Shown here piece after piece: positions 1 through 9,515 of a stretch of DNA of 64,000 bases (position 1 is the first letter of the stretch; every line of letters starts with the position of its first letter). Made by a program: the position numbers and the translations under genes. Source of the stretch: an uncultured Paracoccaceae bacterium (lineage in GTDB: Bacteria > Pseudomonadota > Alphaproteobacteria > Rhodobacterales > Rhodobacteraceae); NCBI GenBank assembly GCA_947499715.1, contig CANMPL010000003.1:310001-374000 (forward strand). Direction: 5' to 3'. The notes under the pieces are model-generated. The model saw nothing but the letters and a program-made list of their open reading frames with translations, ran no database searches and was not told the DNA's origin.

Positions 1-223
1 GCAAAACAAACAAATTGACCTGCCGCTTGGTCAGATGTGCCGCCAAGATCGGCCGGATCATCGGAACCAAAAACACCAACCCAAGCAAATAGCGCAGAAA
101 TGCGGCCTGCGCGGCAGGCACCGCATCGCCCAAATGCTTCACGATGGCCGTGACGCAAACAAACATGATGCCCGTCAGGGCCATCCACAAGATACCGGCA
201 AGGGCGCGAGAGGGGGCAGTCAT
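1..223 (-). CDS. DMT/EamA family transporter, N-terminal part (runs off window edge)
   Basis: Reverse-strand reading from CAT at 221-223 gives MTAPSRALAGILWMALTGIMFVCVTAIVKHLGDAVPAAQAAFLRYLLGLVFLVPMIRP, an EamA-like start with TM segments; not in the ORF track because it is truncated. Confidence 0.8.
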   Translation of the reverse strand, partial: MTAPSRALAGILWMALTGIMFVCVTAIVKHLGDAVPAAQAAFLRYLLGLVFLVPMIRPILAAHLTKRQVNLFVL

Positions 224-272
224 GCCTGCACACTCTGCCCCGTTTGCGCGAAACACAAGCCGTCAGGCACCC

Positions 273-293
273 CGATTATTCGTCGAATAATCG
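273..293. repeat. 21-bp palindrome CGATTATTCG-T-CGAATAATCG, copy 1
   Basis: Perfect 10-bp arms with a 1-nt centre, 8 nt after the yebC stop codon; identical 21-mer at 17309-17329. Confidence 0.85.
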
Positions 294-301
294 CACCCCA
301 C

Positions 302-1051
302 CTAGCTATTGGCGAAAGCTTCCATCACCTCGTCCGAGGCTTCGAAGTTGGTCGTGACATTCTGCACATCATCGTCTTCTTCCAACGTGTCCACCAGCTT
401 CATCAGCTTGGTCAGCCCGTCCAGATCCAGCTCCGTCGACAGGTTCGGCTTCCAGATCAGCTTGGTGCTTTCGCTTTCGCCAAGCTCGGCCTCAAGCGCT
501 GTGGACACATCGTTCAGATCGGTATCGGCACAGATGATCACATGCGCGCCCTCGTCCGATTGTACGTCCTCGGCCCCCGCCTCAATCGCGGCCATCATCA
601 CAGTGTCTTCGTCGCCAACACCTGCCGGATAGACGATCTGACCCTTGCGGTCGAACATGAACCCAACGGACCCAGTCTCACCCAGATTGCCGCCGTTCTT
701 GGAAAACGTCGACCGCACGGTGGATGCGGTGCGGTTCTTGTTGTCGGTCATCGCCTCAACGATCACCGCCACACCATTGGGGCCGTAACCTTCATAGCGG
801 ATCTCGTCATAGTTCTCGGCGTCGCCGCCGGTGGCCTTGTTGATCGCGCGTTCAATCACGTCCTTGGGCACCGAAACCGACTTGGCCTCTTTCACCGCAA
901 GGCGCAGGCGCGGGTTCTTGTCAGGATCAGGGTCGCCCATCTTGGCGGCCACAGTGATCTCTTTTGACATCTTGGAAAACACCTTGGCGCGCAGTTTATC
1001 CTGACGCCCTTTGCGGTGCTGAATATTTGCCCATTTGGAGTGGCCGGCCAT
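302..1051 (-). CDS. yebC: YebC/PmpR family DNA-binding transcriptional/translation regulatory protein
   Basis: [32 protein letters not shown] is the diagnostic YebC N-terminus. Confidence 0.97.
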   Translation of the reverse strand: MAGHSKWANIQHRKGRQDKLRAKVFSKMSKEITVAAKMGDPDPDKNPRLRLAVKEAKSVSVPKDVIERAINKATGGDAENYDEIRYEGYGPNGVAVIVEAMTDNKNRTASTVRSTFSKNGGNLGETGSVGFMFDRKGQIVYPAGVGDEDTVMMAAIEAGAEDVQSDEGAHVIICADTDLNDVSTALEAELGESESTKLIWKPNLSTELDLDGLTKLMKLVDTLEEDDDVQNVTTNFEASDEVMEAFANS

Positions 1052-1314
1052 GTCGTGATCCTCATCTTCGGGTTTGGGGTCTCTTACGCCAGATCAGCCC
1101 ATACGTTCAAGCGGTGCGTGCGCCCCACGCCCGGCCCGGAACAAGCAAAGCGCCGGGCCATCGCCGGCCCGCCCCCCGGGCAGGCGATTTCTCTGATCTT
1201 GGTGTGTCTTCGATGCGTAGCGCAAAATCTAAAGAATAGACTGCCATACGACACCGCTTCGGTCGCCAACCCGCGCGCCGCCGACGGCCCGATCCGTTGA
1301 TGTTCACCTTGGCC

Positions 1315-3096
1315 TCAAAGCGGCCAAATATACGGAATAACAAAGCTCACAATCGGGGCCAGCGTCAGGTTCAACGGGATACCCACCTTCAGGAAATCCC
1401 CAAACTTATACCCCCCCGGCCCGTAGACCAGCGTATTGGTCTGATAACCAATCGGCGTCGCGAAACTGGCCGATGCCGCGATCATCACCGCAACCACCAG
1501 CGGCCTTGGGTCCACGCCCAAAACCTGCGCCAAGCCAATCGCAACAGGTGTCATCACCACCGCCACCGCGTTATTGCTCACCAGTTCCGTGAGGATCGAA
1601 GCCATCGCATAGACCGCCAGCACGACCAAAAACGGCGGCAGAATTGTCATCACAGGCGACACTGCCTGCGCCACAATCTCCACCGCGCCGGAAGATTGCA
1701 ACGCGGCCCCCACCCCCAGCATGGCAAAGATCAGGGCCAGCAATTGCCCGTCGATATTAGCGAATGCCTCTTCGGCATCAATGCAGCCCGTCATCAACAC
1801 AATCGTCACGCCCACCATCGCCAACAGCAGGATCGGGGCGACATTCAACGCCGCCAACCCAACGACCCCCAGCAAGACCGCAATCGCCACAGGCGCGCGT
1901 TCCCGCCGGTAGGCCCGGGCAGAGGGTTTGGACACATCGCCAAGGTTCATATCCGCCGACAGCCGAGAGATATCCTCGGGTGTGCCTTCCAGCAGCAGCG
2001 TATCGCCAACCTTCACCGTCACATCGTCAATCGCCGTGCCGATATTGGTATCCCGCCGATGCACCGCCAGCGTATAGACCGCATAACGCCGCCGCAGCCG
2101 CATCGTGCCCAGTTTGCGCCCCACCATGCGGCAATCAGGTGTGATCAGCACTTCGACGGTTGTCGTTTCCACCGCCGACACCTGATCGACCCGCTTCAAT
2201 TCCTTTGTGGCCTGCAACGACAACAGCTCTGTCATTGCGGTGCGCAGCACGATCCGGTCACCGGTCTGCAGGATCACATCCTTAAGGTTCCGCCGCAGGG
2301 AATCGTCACCGCGGATGACGTCGATCAGCCGCACGCCTTCGCGTTTGAACAGTTGCACATCCAGCACCTCGCGCCCGATCAGGTTGCTTTCGGGCGGGAT
2401 CACCGCCTCTGAAAAGAACCGCATCTTGGACCGGTCTGACAGCATCGCCCCCATGCTGATCCGGTCGGGCAACAGGCGCGGGGCCACAAAATACAAATAG
2501 GCAAAAGTCCAGGCAACCACGACGATCCCAATCGGGAAAATCTCAAACAACCCAAAGGGTTCCATGCCAGAGCTGCGTGCCACACCATCCACCAGCAGGT
2601 TGGTCGAGGTGCCGATCAGCGTCATCGTGCCCCCGACAATGGCGGCATACGACAGCGGGATCAGCAGCTTGGATGCGCTTGTCCCCAATGTCCCCGCCAG
2701 TTGAATGAAAATCGGGATCATCACCACGACCAGCGGGGTGTTGTTCATGATCGCACTGGCAAAGGCCACGCATAAAAGCGAGCCCCCGATGGCCAGCCCC
2801 GGATTGCGCTTGGCTTGCCGTTCCACCACATGGGTCAGCGCGTCCAACGCGCCGGTGCGCACCATGGCCGCCACGATCACGAACATCGCCGCAATCGTCC
2901 AAGGTGCGGGGTTGGCAAAGACCGCCACCGCATCGTCATAGGACAAGACGCCCGTGACCAGCAGCACGCTGACGCCGATCATTGCCACCACTTCGGTCGG
3001 GTAGATCTCGCGCAGGAACATAACGAACATGCCCGCCACGACGGCCATCGTCAGATATGCGCCCTGCGCTTGGCTCAGCTCAAAAATCGCGTTCAT
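1315..3096 (-). CDS. SLC13 family permease with TrkA-C domains
   Basis: Multi-TM protein with central RCK_C-like repeats (ESNLIGREVLDVQLFKREGVRLIDVIRGDD); start placed at MNAIFELSQ. Confidence 0.85.
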   Translation of the reverse strand: MNAIFELSQAQGAYLTMAVVAGMFVMFLREIYPTEVVAMIGVSVLLVTGVLSYDDAVAVFANPAPWTIAAMFVIVAAMVRTGALDALTHVVERQAKRNPGLAIGGSLLCVAFASAIMNNTPLVVVMIPIFIQLAGTLGTSASKLLIPLSYAAIVGGTMTLIGTSTNLLVDGVARSSGMEPFGLFEIFPIGIVVVAWTFAYLYFVAPRLLPDRISMGAMLSDRSKMRFFSEAVIPPESNLIGREVLDVQLFKREGVRLIDVIRGDDSLRRNLKDVILQTGDRIVLRTAMTELLSLQATKELKRVDQVSAVETTTVEVLITPDCRMVGRKLGTMRLRRRYAVYTLAVHRRDTNIGTAIDDVTVKVGDTLLLEGTPEDISRLSADMNLGDVSKPSARAYRRERAPVAIAVLLGVVGLAALNVAPILLLAMVGVTIVLMTGCIDAEEAFANIDGQLLALIFAMLGVGAALQSSGAVEIVAQAVSPVMTILPPFLVVLAVYAMASILTELVSNNAVAVVMTPVAIGLAQVLGVDPRPLVVAVMIAASASFATPIGYQTNTLVYGPGGYKFGDFLKVGIPLNLTLAPIVSFVIPYIWPL

Positions 3097-3117
3097 TTTC
3101 CGACCCTTGGGTGGCAC

Positions 3118-4038
3118 TCATGACCCAGTGTCGCCCGCCTCGGCTGTGCTTTCAACCCTTGTGCGTGGCTGCACCAGGGTCACCCCGATCATCAAGACCA
3201 CCAGCGCCCCCCAGATCCAAAGCGGATACCGCTCGCCCAGCAGCAGCATCGACCAGACCACGCCCAGCCCGGTCACAAGATAACCCGTTTGCCCGGCAAA
3301 AACCGGCCCGGCCCGCCCGACAAGCCAGACATAGCCCGTATAGGCCGCAATATGGATCGCGGACGACAGGATCATCGCCTGCACCGGCACGCGCGTCAGG
3401 TCCAGCGTGAACATCTGCCCTGACCGCAGGGCGACCGGCCAGATCAACACTGCCCCCAGAACCGAGGCACCAAACAGCACCTCGATCGGACGCATTCCGG
3501 CAGTGCCCCATCTGGCCACCAGATTGCCTTCCCATGCGTAGCAAAACGGCGCGATCACCGCGATCAGCAGGAACGGAATCGCCGCCCGGTCGGGCAAGGC
3601 CGCCTCTGGCAGCGCAATCATCGCCATCGCCACAAACCCCAACGCAAGCCCCAGCAACCGCCTTGCCACAAAAGGCTCTGCCCCCAACATCAGCGCAATC
3701 GGGAACGCCAGCAACGGCACAAGCGAAATCACCATCGACATCACCCCGGCAGGCAAATGCGGGATCGCAGCATAGCTGGCCCAGTTCGGTATGATCGTCC
3801 CCAGCAGGGCAATCATCAGCCAGATGCCCCATTGCGGCAGCCCAAACCGCAGGCGTAACAACTGACCGCGCAAAACAATCGCCAAGATCACAGCGCCAAT
3901 GGTGAACTGCCAAAAGATCATCCCAAACGGCAACAGCCCGCCCGTCACCGCAATCTTGGCCAGCGGAAACGTCAGGCCCCAGCCCGCGCCCAGCACGAAC
4001 AACACGCCGTAAAGCGCCAGATCGCGATCCTTGTTCAT
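3118..4038 (-). CDS. DMT/EamA family transporter
   Basis: MNKDRDLALYGVLFVLGAGWGLTFPLAKIAV; 10-TM EamA-like pattern. Confidence 0.88.
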   Translation of the reverse strand: MNKDRDLALYGVLFVLGAGWGLTFPLAKIAVTGGLLPFGMIFWQFTIGAVILAIVLRGQLLRLRFGLPQWGIWLMIALLGTIIPNWASYAAIPHLPAGVMSMVISLVPLLAFPIALMLGAEPFVARRLLGLALGFVAMAMIALPEAALPDRAAIPFLLIAVIAPFCYAWEGNLVARWGTAGMRPIEVLFGASVLGAVLIWPVALRSGQMFTLDLTRVPVQAMILSSAIHIAAYTGYVWLVGRAGPVFAGQTGYLVTGLGVVWSMLLLGERYPLWIWGALVVLMIGVTLVQPRTRVESTAEAGDTGS

Positions 4039-4850
4039 GCCGGTCCCGCTTGCGATAACCGTCCGCCCTGACGCACCATGCTGACCTTGGTGGCTTTGCC
4101 GGTCTTGTCATCCGTCTCGATATACAGACCCGACAGCGTCGCGGGTTCATTGGCGGGGCTGAACCGCGCCTTGGGCATCCCCGTGATGAACCGGCGCAGC
4201 GGCTCTGCCTTGTCCATGCCGATGACCGAATTGTAATCGCCGCACATGCCCGCATCAGACTGGAACGCTGTCCCGCCGGGCAAGATCATCGCATCCGCTG
4301 TGGGCACATGGGTATGCGTGCCGACCACAATGCTGGCACGCCCATCGCAATAATGGCCCACCGCCATCTTTTCCGATGTCGCCTCGCAATGAATATCAAT
4401 CAGGCTCGCCTGCACGGCACCGCCCATCGGATATTGCCTGAGCACCCCATCAAGGGCCGAAAACGGATCATCAAAGGGGCGTTTCATGAACACCTGCCCC
4501 AAGGCCTGCGCCACCAGCACCTTGCGGCCGCGCGCATCTGAAAACACCCGCGCACCGGCCCCCGGTGCCGCTTTGGAAAAGTTCAGCGGGCGAATGATCC
4601 GGGGTTCCTTTTCGATGAACCCCATCATGTCCTTCTGGTCAAACGCGTGATCGCCCAGCGTGATGACATCCGCCCCAGCCTCCAGGATCAGCTTGGCGTG
4701 ATCCCCCGACAGCCCATGACCAGAGGTCGCGTTCTCGCCGTTCACGACAACAAAGTCCAACTTCCAGTCGGCGCGCAGTTTGGGCAGGGTTTCAGCAATC
4801 GCAGTGCGGCCTGCCCGGCCCATCACATCGCCCAAGAACAATATCTTCAT
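4035..4850 (-). CDS. ymdB: YmdB family metallophosphoesterase
   Basis: MKILFLGDVMGRAGR...VVNGENATSGHG...VGTHTHVPTAD; metallophosphoesterase motifs of the YmdB family. Confidence 0.93.
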   Translation of the reverse strand: MKILFLGDVMGRAGRTAIAETLPKLRADWKLDFVVVNGENATSGHGLSGDHAKLILEAGADVITLGDHAFDQKDMMGFIEKEPRIIRPLNFSKAAPGAGARVFSDARGRKVLVAQALGQVFMKRPFDDPFSALDGVLRQYPMGGAVQASLIDIHCEATSEKMAVGHYCDGRASIVVGTHTHVPTADAMILPGGTAFQSDAGMCGDYNSVIGMDKAEPLRRFITGMPKARFSPANEPATLSGLYIETDDKTGKATKVSMVRQGGRLSQAGPA

Positions 4851-4955
4851 GGAAGCTCTGTTAGGTGTTCCGCCACGCGGGGGCTAGCACATTTTTGCGC
4901 GCGCACCCCGATCACCTGCGACCGCAAGCGCGCGCATAGCCACAATCCTAGGCCA

Positions 4956-5939
4956 TCAATCCCGCCAGCGGCGATCTCCGATACTTCTGACGATCCGGCC
5001 GCTGGCATCGGTTGCAACCTCGCAATAATCGTCGGAACTGAACCGCTCGACAGAGCCTTGCATCACATTGACCCCAATCGACATCGTGCCGTTTCGAACC
5101 ACCTCGTTGCTGCGCGTGCCCGAGGAGAAGACATGGCCAACATTGCGCCCGCAGATCGCAAGCTCGCTCAGGTTCACGCCATCAGCACCATCGGCCTGAA
5201 CCTCTCTGGTGCCAGCGGGGTAAAGCTTTTGGCCCCACACAACGCCATGCAGGCGCGACGTGCGGGTGCCGTTTCTTTCCCATTCCAGATAATCGTCCGG
5301 GCCCAGAACATCATGCGTGATCGCCAAGGTGATCATTTGACCGTCCTGCATCGGGATATTCTGCATCCGAAGTTTCACTGTGCCAGTGGCTGAATCGATG
5401 CCCCATTGCGGCGGCTCGCGCAGCCAGATCAGGTTATGCCCGATCCGCACCACATCGGACCATTCATACCAGACCCCTGCCCCAATCGCGAGCGATGCGG
5501 GCGTCGGCAACAGGACAAAGTTCTGCTCTTGCGAATTGGCTTCGATATCGCCCATGACGCCGCGGACCATGTTCTTGAGGCCCTCCTGCACGGCCCAACC
5601 CGGTGTGGTCCCCGCAAGACGGACAATGGCATTGATCGTTTCCGCGGCAGAGTTCACGGTCCCGCTGACGTTGAACCCGGCCCCAAGCCCCCAATCAACG
5701 CCCGAGGATTCCATCCGGTCGAACCGGTCCGCGCTTGGCACGCCAGTCATGATGCAACATGCAGCCCCCATCTCGGCCTGAAGGGTGATCCCCAATCGCC
5801 GCCCAAAGACCGCCACATTCAGGGGCTGTTGATTGAAGGCCATGTTGTATAGCGGCAGTGAATAGTAACTTGCGCCGACAATCGCAGAGGCCCCAAAACC
5901 ACCCCCCATCAACCCAATCCAGATGTTGCTCCAACTCAT
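4956..5939 (-). CDS. hypothetical protein, no recognised domain
   Basis: Long ORF, start at MSWSNIWIGLMGGGFGASAIVGASYYS; no family recognised. Confidence 0.75.
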   Translation of the reverse strand: MSWSNIWIGLMGGGFGASAIVGASYYSLPLYNMAFNQQPLNVAVFGRRLGITLQAEMGAACCIMTGVPSADRFDRMESSGVDWGLGAGFNVSGTVNSAAETINAIVRLAGTTPGWAVQEGLKNMVRGVMGDIEANSQEQNFVLLPTPASLAIGAGVWYEWSDVVRIGHNLIWLREPPQWGIDSATGTVKLRMQNIPMQDGQMITLAITHDVLGPDDYLEWERNGTRTSRLHGVVWGQKLYPAGTREVQADGADGVNLSELAICGRNVGHVFSSGTRSNEVVRNGTMSIGVNVMQGSVERFSSDDYCEVATDASGRIVRSIGDRRWRD

Positions 5940-6004
5940 TTCAAAAACCTCGCAGCTACGCATCCCCTGCATAAATCGAAGGGGCAAAAATCAATAAATC
6001 TGTG

Positions 6005-6060
6005 CAAAAAGGTCGGGCAGATCCACGCAAAAAGCAAGTCATGATAGCATGACCTTTTTG
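6005..6060. terminator. nested inverted repeats, probable terminator
   Basis: Outer arms CAAAAAGGTC (6005-6014) / GACCTTTTTG (6051-6060); inner GTCATG-ATAG-CATGAC (6038-6053). Confidence 0.6.
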
Positions 6061-6082
6061 GGGGCGCGGTCCTTATCAGCGG

Positions 6083-6634
6083 CTAGGGCGTGATGATCCC
6101 CGCCTCGGTCACGATCAGATCCAGCGGCTGATCCGTGGGTTCCAACGGCAGATCATCCGCCTCTTGCGCACCATAGGCAAAGCCGATGGCCATTGTGGCA
6201 CGGCGGGCGCGCAGCCGTTCCAACGTGCGATCATAAAACCCGCCGCCATAGCCCAACCGCCCGCCTTTGCGGTCAAAGGCAACAAGCGGCACGATCACGA
6301 TCTCGGGCTCCATCCAGTCACCTGTTGCCGGGATCGCGGCACCAAATGCGCCCGCTGCCATTTCGCACCCCGGTGTCCACACCCGAAATTGCAACGGCTG
6401 ACCCGCGCCCATGATCACCGGCATCCCCACCGGTCCGTGCGCGCTCGCCTCTTCCATCGCGGGGGTTGGGTCAATCTCTGTGCGCATCTGCGCATAACCG
6501 GCCAGCGGCACGCCGCGGTAACCTGCCAGCACCTCTGACAGATAGCCCGCAGCGGCACGATCTGAATGCGCGGCCTTGCGCCGGGCAAAGGCCGCCTTGC
6601 GGGCCGCGTCTTTGCGGTCAGTCAAAGAAGCCAT
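6083..6634 (-). CDS. 5-formyltetrahydrofolate cyclo-ligase
   Basis: MASLTDRKDAARKAAFARRKAAHS...PLVAFDRKGGRLGYGGGFYDRTLERLR: 5-FTHF cyclo-ligase signature; start reassigned within the longer ORF. Confidence 0.92.
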   Translation of the reverse strand: MASLTDRKDAARKAAFARRKAAHSDRAAAGYLSEVLAGYRGVPLAGYAQMRTEIDPTPAMEEASAHGPVGMPVIMGAGQPLQFRVWTPGCEMAAGAFGAAIPATGDWMEPEIVIVPLVAFDRKGGRLGYGGGFYDRTLERLRARRATMAIGFAYGAQEADDLPLEPTDQPLDLIVTEAGIITP

Positions 6635-8013
6635 GCCGCCGCCAATCCCAAAAAGGCAAAGAAACCAACGATATCCGTAACCGTGGTGACAAAAGCGCCC
6701 GACGCCAGCGCGGGGTCCACCCCGACCTTTTCCAGCAAGATCGGAATCCCCGTGCCCGCAAGTCCCGCCACCACCATGTTCACGACCATCGCCACGCCGA
6801 TCACCGCACCCAGCATCGGAGAGCCGAACCACAAGATCCCCACGACCCCCATCACAACCGCAAAGATCAGGCCGTTAATCAGCCCCACCAGCACCTCGCG
6901 CCGGATCACGCGCCAGACGTTGGACCCGGTCAGGTCGCGCGTGGCCAGCGCCCGCACCGCCACCGTCAGGCTTTGCGTGCCCGCGTTGCCACCCATGGAC
7001 GCCACAATCGGCATCAGCACCGCCAAGGCGACAAGCCCTGCGATCACGTCCTCGAACAATGAAATCACCAAAGACGCCAAGATCGCTGTCACCAGATTAA
7101 CCGCCAGCCACGGAAACCGCCGCTTTGTTGTCTCGATCACCCGGTCCGATAATGACCCCTCGCCGACACCGGCAAGGCGCAGAATGTCTTCCTCGGCCTC
7201 TTCTTCAAGAAACATCATCGCGTCGTCGATGGTGATCACGCCGACAATTCGATCATCGTCATCCACCACGGGGGCCGTAATCATGTGATAGTGGTTGATC
7301 GCCTGCGCCACCTCCTCCACGTCCTGTTCGACATGAAAGGTGCGAAAGCTTTCTTCCATCAGCTCCTTCAGCGACATATCGCGCGGATGGCTCAGGATCC
7401 GGCCCAGCGTCACATAGCCCACCGCCTTCAGGCGTGGATCGACCAGAATGATGTGGTAAAACTGATCCGGCAGCGCCACATCCGACCGCATATAATCAAT
7501 CGCTTCGCCCACGGTCCAATGTTCCGGTGCGCGCACCAACTCGCGCTGCATGTGGCGCCCGGCGGATTCCTCGGGGTAGGACAGCGATAGCTCGACCGCG
7601 ACCCGGTCAGAGGGTTCAAGCGCCTCCAGCACCGCCTCTTGCTGGCCATCATCCAGATACTCAACCAGATCGACCACATCATCGGAATCAAGCTCTCGCA
7701 CCGCCTCGGCAAGCTCTTCCGGCTCAAGGCTTTCGATCACCTCTTCGCGCAGATGCTCATCCAGCTCTGACAGGATTTCCCCGTCCATCCCGCCCTTCCA
7801 CAGCGACAACAACGCGCGGCGGTCCTTGGCATCCAGCTGCTCGATCAGGTGGGCGATATCGGCGGGGTGCTCGGGATCCAGCAACTGGTCAAGTGCGGCC
7901 ACATCCTGTGCCTCGACCGCATCCAGAACATCATCAAAAAACGCCTGCGAGATGCCAAAAACCTCTTCGGCATCCTCCTCGGGCTGGGGGACTGTTGGGT
8001 CTGTCTGTGTCAT
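6622..8013 (-). CDS. mgtE: magnesium transporter MgtE
   Basis: N-domain with CBS pair (ITIDDAMMFLEEEAEEDILRLAGV) and MgtE TM domain (ASMGGNAGTQSLTVAVRALA). Confidence 0.96.
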   Translation of the reverse strand: MTQTDPTVPQPEEDAEEVFGISQAFFDDVLDAVEAQDVAALDQLLDPEHPADIAHLIEQLDAKDRRALLSLWKGGMDGEILSELDEHLREEVIESLEPEELAEAVRELDSDDVVDLVEYLDDGQQEAVLEALEPSDRVAVELSLSYPEESAGRHMQRELVRAPEHWTVGEAIDYMRSDVALPDQFYHIILVDPRLKAVGYVTLGRILSHPRDMSLKELMEESFRTFHVEQDVEEVAQAINHYHMITAPVVDDDDRIVGVITIDDAMMFLEEEAEEDILRLAGVGEGSLSDRVIETTKRRFPWLAVNLVTAILASLVISLFEDVIAGLVALAVLMPIVASMGGNAGTQSLTVAVRALATRDLTGSNVWRVIRREVLVGLINGLIFAVVMGVVGILWFGSPMLGAVIGVAMVVNMVVAGLAGTGIPILLEKVGVDPALASGAFVTTVTDIVGFFAFLGLAAAWLL

Positions 8014-8117
8014 GGCGGCCCCCTGCTGCGTTACCCGCAACATAAGGCAGCGCCGCTGTTGCACAAGCCTTGCTTTGCCTGATTGTGACTGCCCGTCGCT
8101 GGCCCTAATGTGCCCCT

Positions 8118-9401
8118 ATGAGTATCCACCTTCTCCTCGGCCAGACCCTTGGCTTTTCGGGCAATCCCCTTGGTGATTGGCACGATGTCACGCACCACGA
8201 CAGCGCCGGTGGTGTGCTGATAAAGGGCGGTCTGATCGCAGCCGTCGGCAATGGTGCTGCACTGCGTGCCGCCCATCCTGACGCGACCGTGACCGACTAC
8301 GGCGATGCGCTGATCTCGCCCGGCTTTATCGACGCCCATATGCATTATCCGCAAACCGCGATGATCGCATCCTGGGGCAAGCAACTGATTGACTGGCTCA
8401 ACACCTATACCTTTCCCGAGGAATCGCGCTTTGCCGACCGAGCCTATGCCGATGATATCGCAGCCCGCACCCTTGATCTGGCACTGGCCCATGGCACCAC
8501 GACGCTGACCAGTTTCTGCACCATCCACCCCGCCAGCGTGGATGCTTTCTTTGGCGCGGCGGCGACCCGCAACATGGCCGTGATCGCGGGCAAGACCTGC
8601 ATGGACCGCAACGCGCCTGACACCCTGCGCGACACCGCGCAATCGGCCTATGACGACAGCAAAGCGCTCTTGGATAAGTGGCACGGGCTTGGCCGCGCTC
8701 ATTACGCGATCACACCACGGTTCTCGCCGACCTCGACGCCCGATCAACTGGCCGCCCTTGGCGCTTTGTGGGCCGAGCACCCGGATTGCCTGATGCAAAC
8801 CCACCTGTCCGAACAACAACCCGAAATCGCTTGGGTCCGAGAGTTGTTCCCGCAGGCCCGCGACTATCTGGACACCTACGAAGCCTTCGGCCTGCTTGGC
8901 CCGCGCGGGCTATATGGTCATTCCATCTACCTTGAAGACCGTGAAATTGACCGGTTGGCAGAGGTCGGCGCCGCCGTCGTCCATTGCCCCACCTCAAACA
9001 CTTTTATCGGGTCGGGCCTTTTTGATCTGATGGGCCTCGCGGCCCGCCAGATCCGCATCGGTCTGGCAACAGACACCGGTGGCGGATCTTCGTTTTCGAT
9101 GTTGCGCACGATGGCCGCCGCCTATGAGATCGGCCAGCTGCGCGGCACCGCATTGCACCCCGCGCAGCTGATGTGGCTGGCGACCGAGGGCTCTGCCCAG
9201 GCGCTGCATATGGGCGGTCAGATCGGCCATCTGGGGGTGGGTGCAGCCGCAGATCTTTGCGTGCTTGACCTCGCCTCGACCCCGGCCATCGCACAGCGCA
9301 GCGCGCAGGCGCATGATATCTGGGACGCGCTGTTCCCGACGATCATGATGGGCGACGACCGCGCGGTGCGCGATGTCTGGGTGGCCGGGATCAAGCGCTA
9401 A
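8118..9401 (+). CDS. guaD: guanine deaminase
   Basis: SPGFIDAHMHYPQTAMIASWGKQLIDWLNTYTFPEE is the GuaD hallmark. Confidence 0.95.
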   Translation: MSIHLLLGQTLGFSGNPLGDWHDVTHHDSAGGVLIKGGLIAAVGNGAALRAAHPDATVTDYGDALISPGFIDAHMHYPQTAMIASWGKQLIDWLNTYTFPEESRFADRAYADDIAARTLDLALAHGTTTLTSFCTIHPASVDAFFGAAATRNMAVIAGKTCMDRNAPDTLRDTAQSAYDDSKALLDKWHGLGRAHYAITPRFSPTSTPDQLAALGALWAEHPDCLMQTHLSEQQPEIAWVRELFPQARDYLDTYEAFGLLGPRGLYGHSIYLEDREIDRLAEVGAAVVHCPTSNTFIGSGLFDLMGLAARQIRIGLATDTGGGSSFSMLRTMAAAYEIGQLRGTALHPAQLMWLATEGSAQALHMGGQIGHLGVGAAADLCVLDLASTPAIAQRSAQAHDIWDALFPTIMMGDDRAVRDVWVAGIKR

Positions 9402-9434
9402 CCCGCCACCACCGCACGGGTTAACACCGCACGA

Positions 9435-9515
9435 TGGTTAATTTTCTTAAGACTTTCATGCGCATACAATGTGTATGGTTTGTGCATGGTTTTCATGTGG
9501 TTTGTGCATACCCGA
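9435..9515 (+). repeat. intergenic element with 11-bp phased repeats, copy A
   Basis: GGTTAATTTTCTTAAGACTTTCATGCGCATACAATGTGTATGGTTTGTGCATGGTTTTCATGTGGTTTGTGCATACCCGAT; aligns with the reverse complement of 39127-39206. Confidence 0.85.

Noticed and set aside
1297-2412. 371-aa plus-strand ORF
   Set aside because: Antisense to the SLC13 permease; His/Arg/Gln-rich translation typical of the opposite strand of high-GC coding DNA
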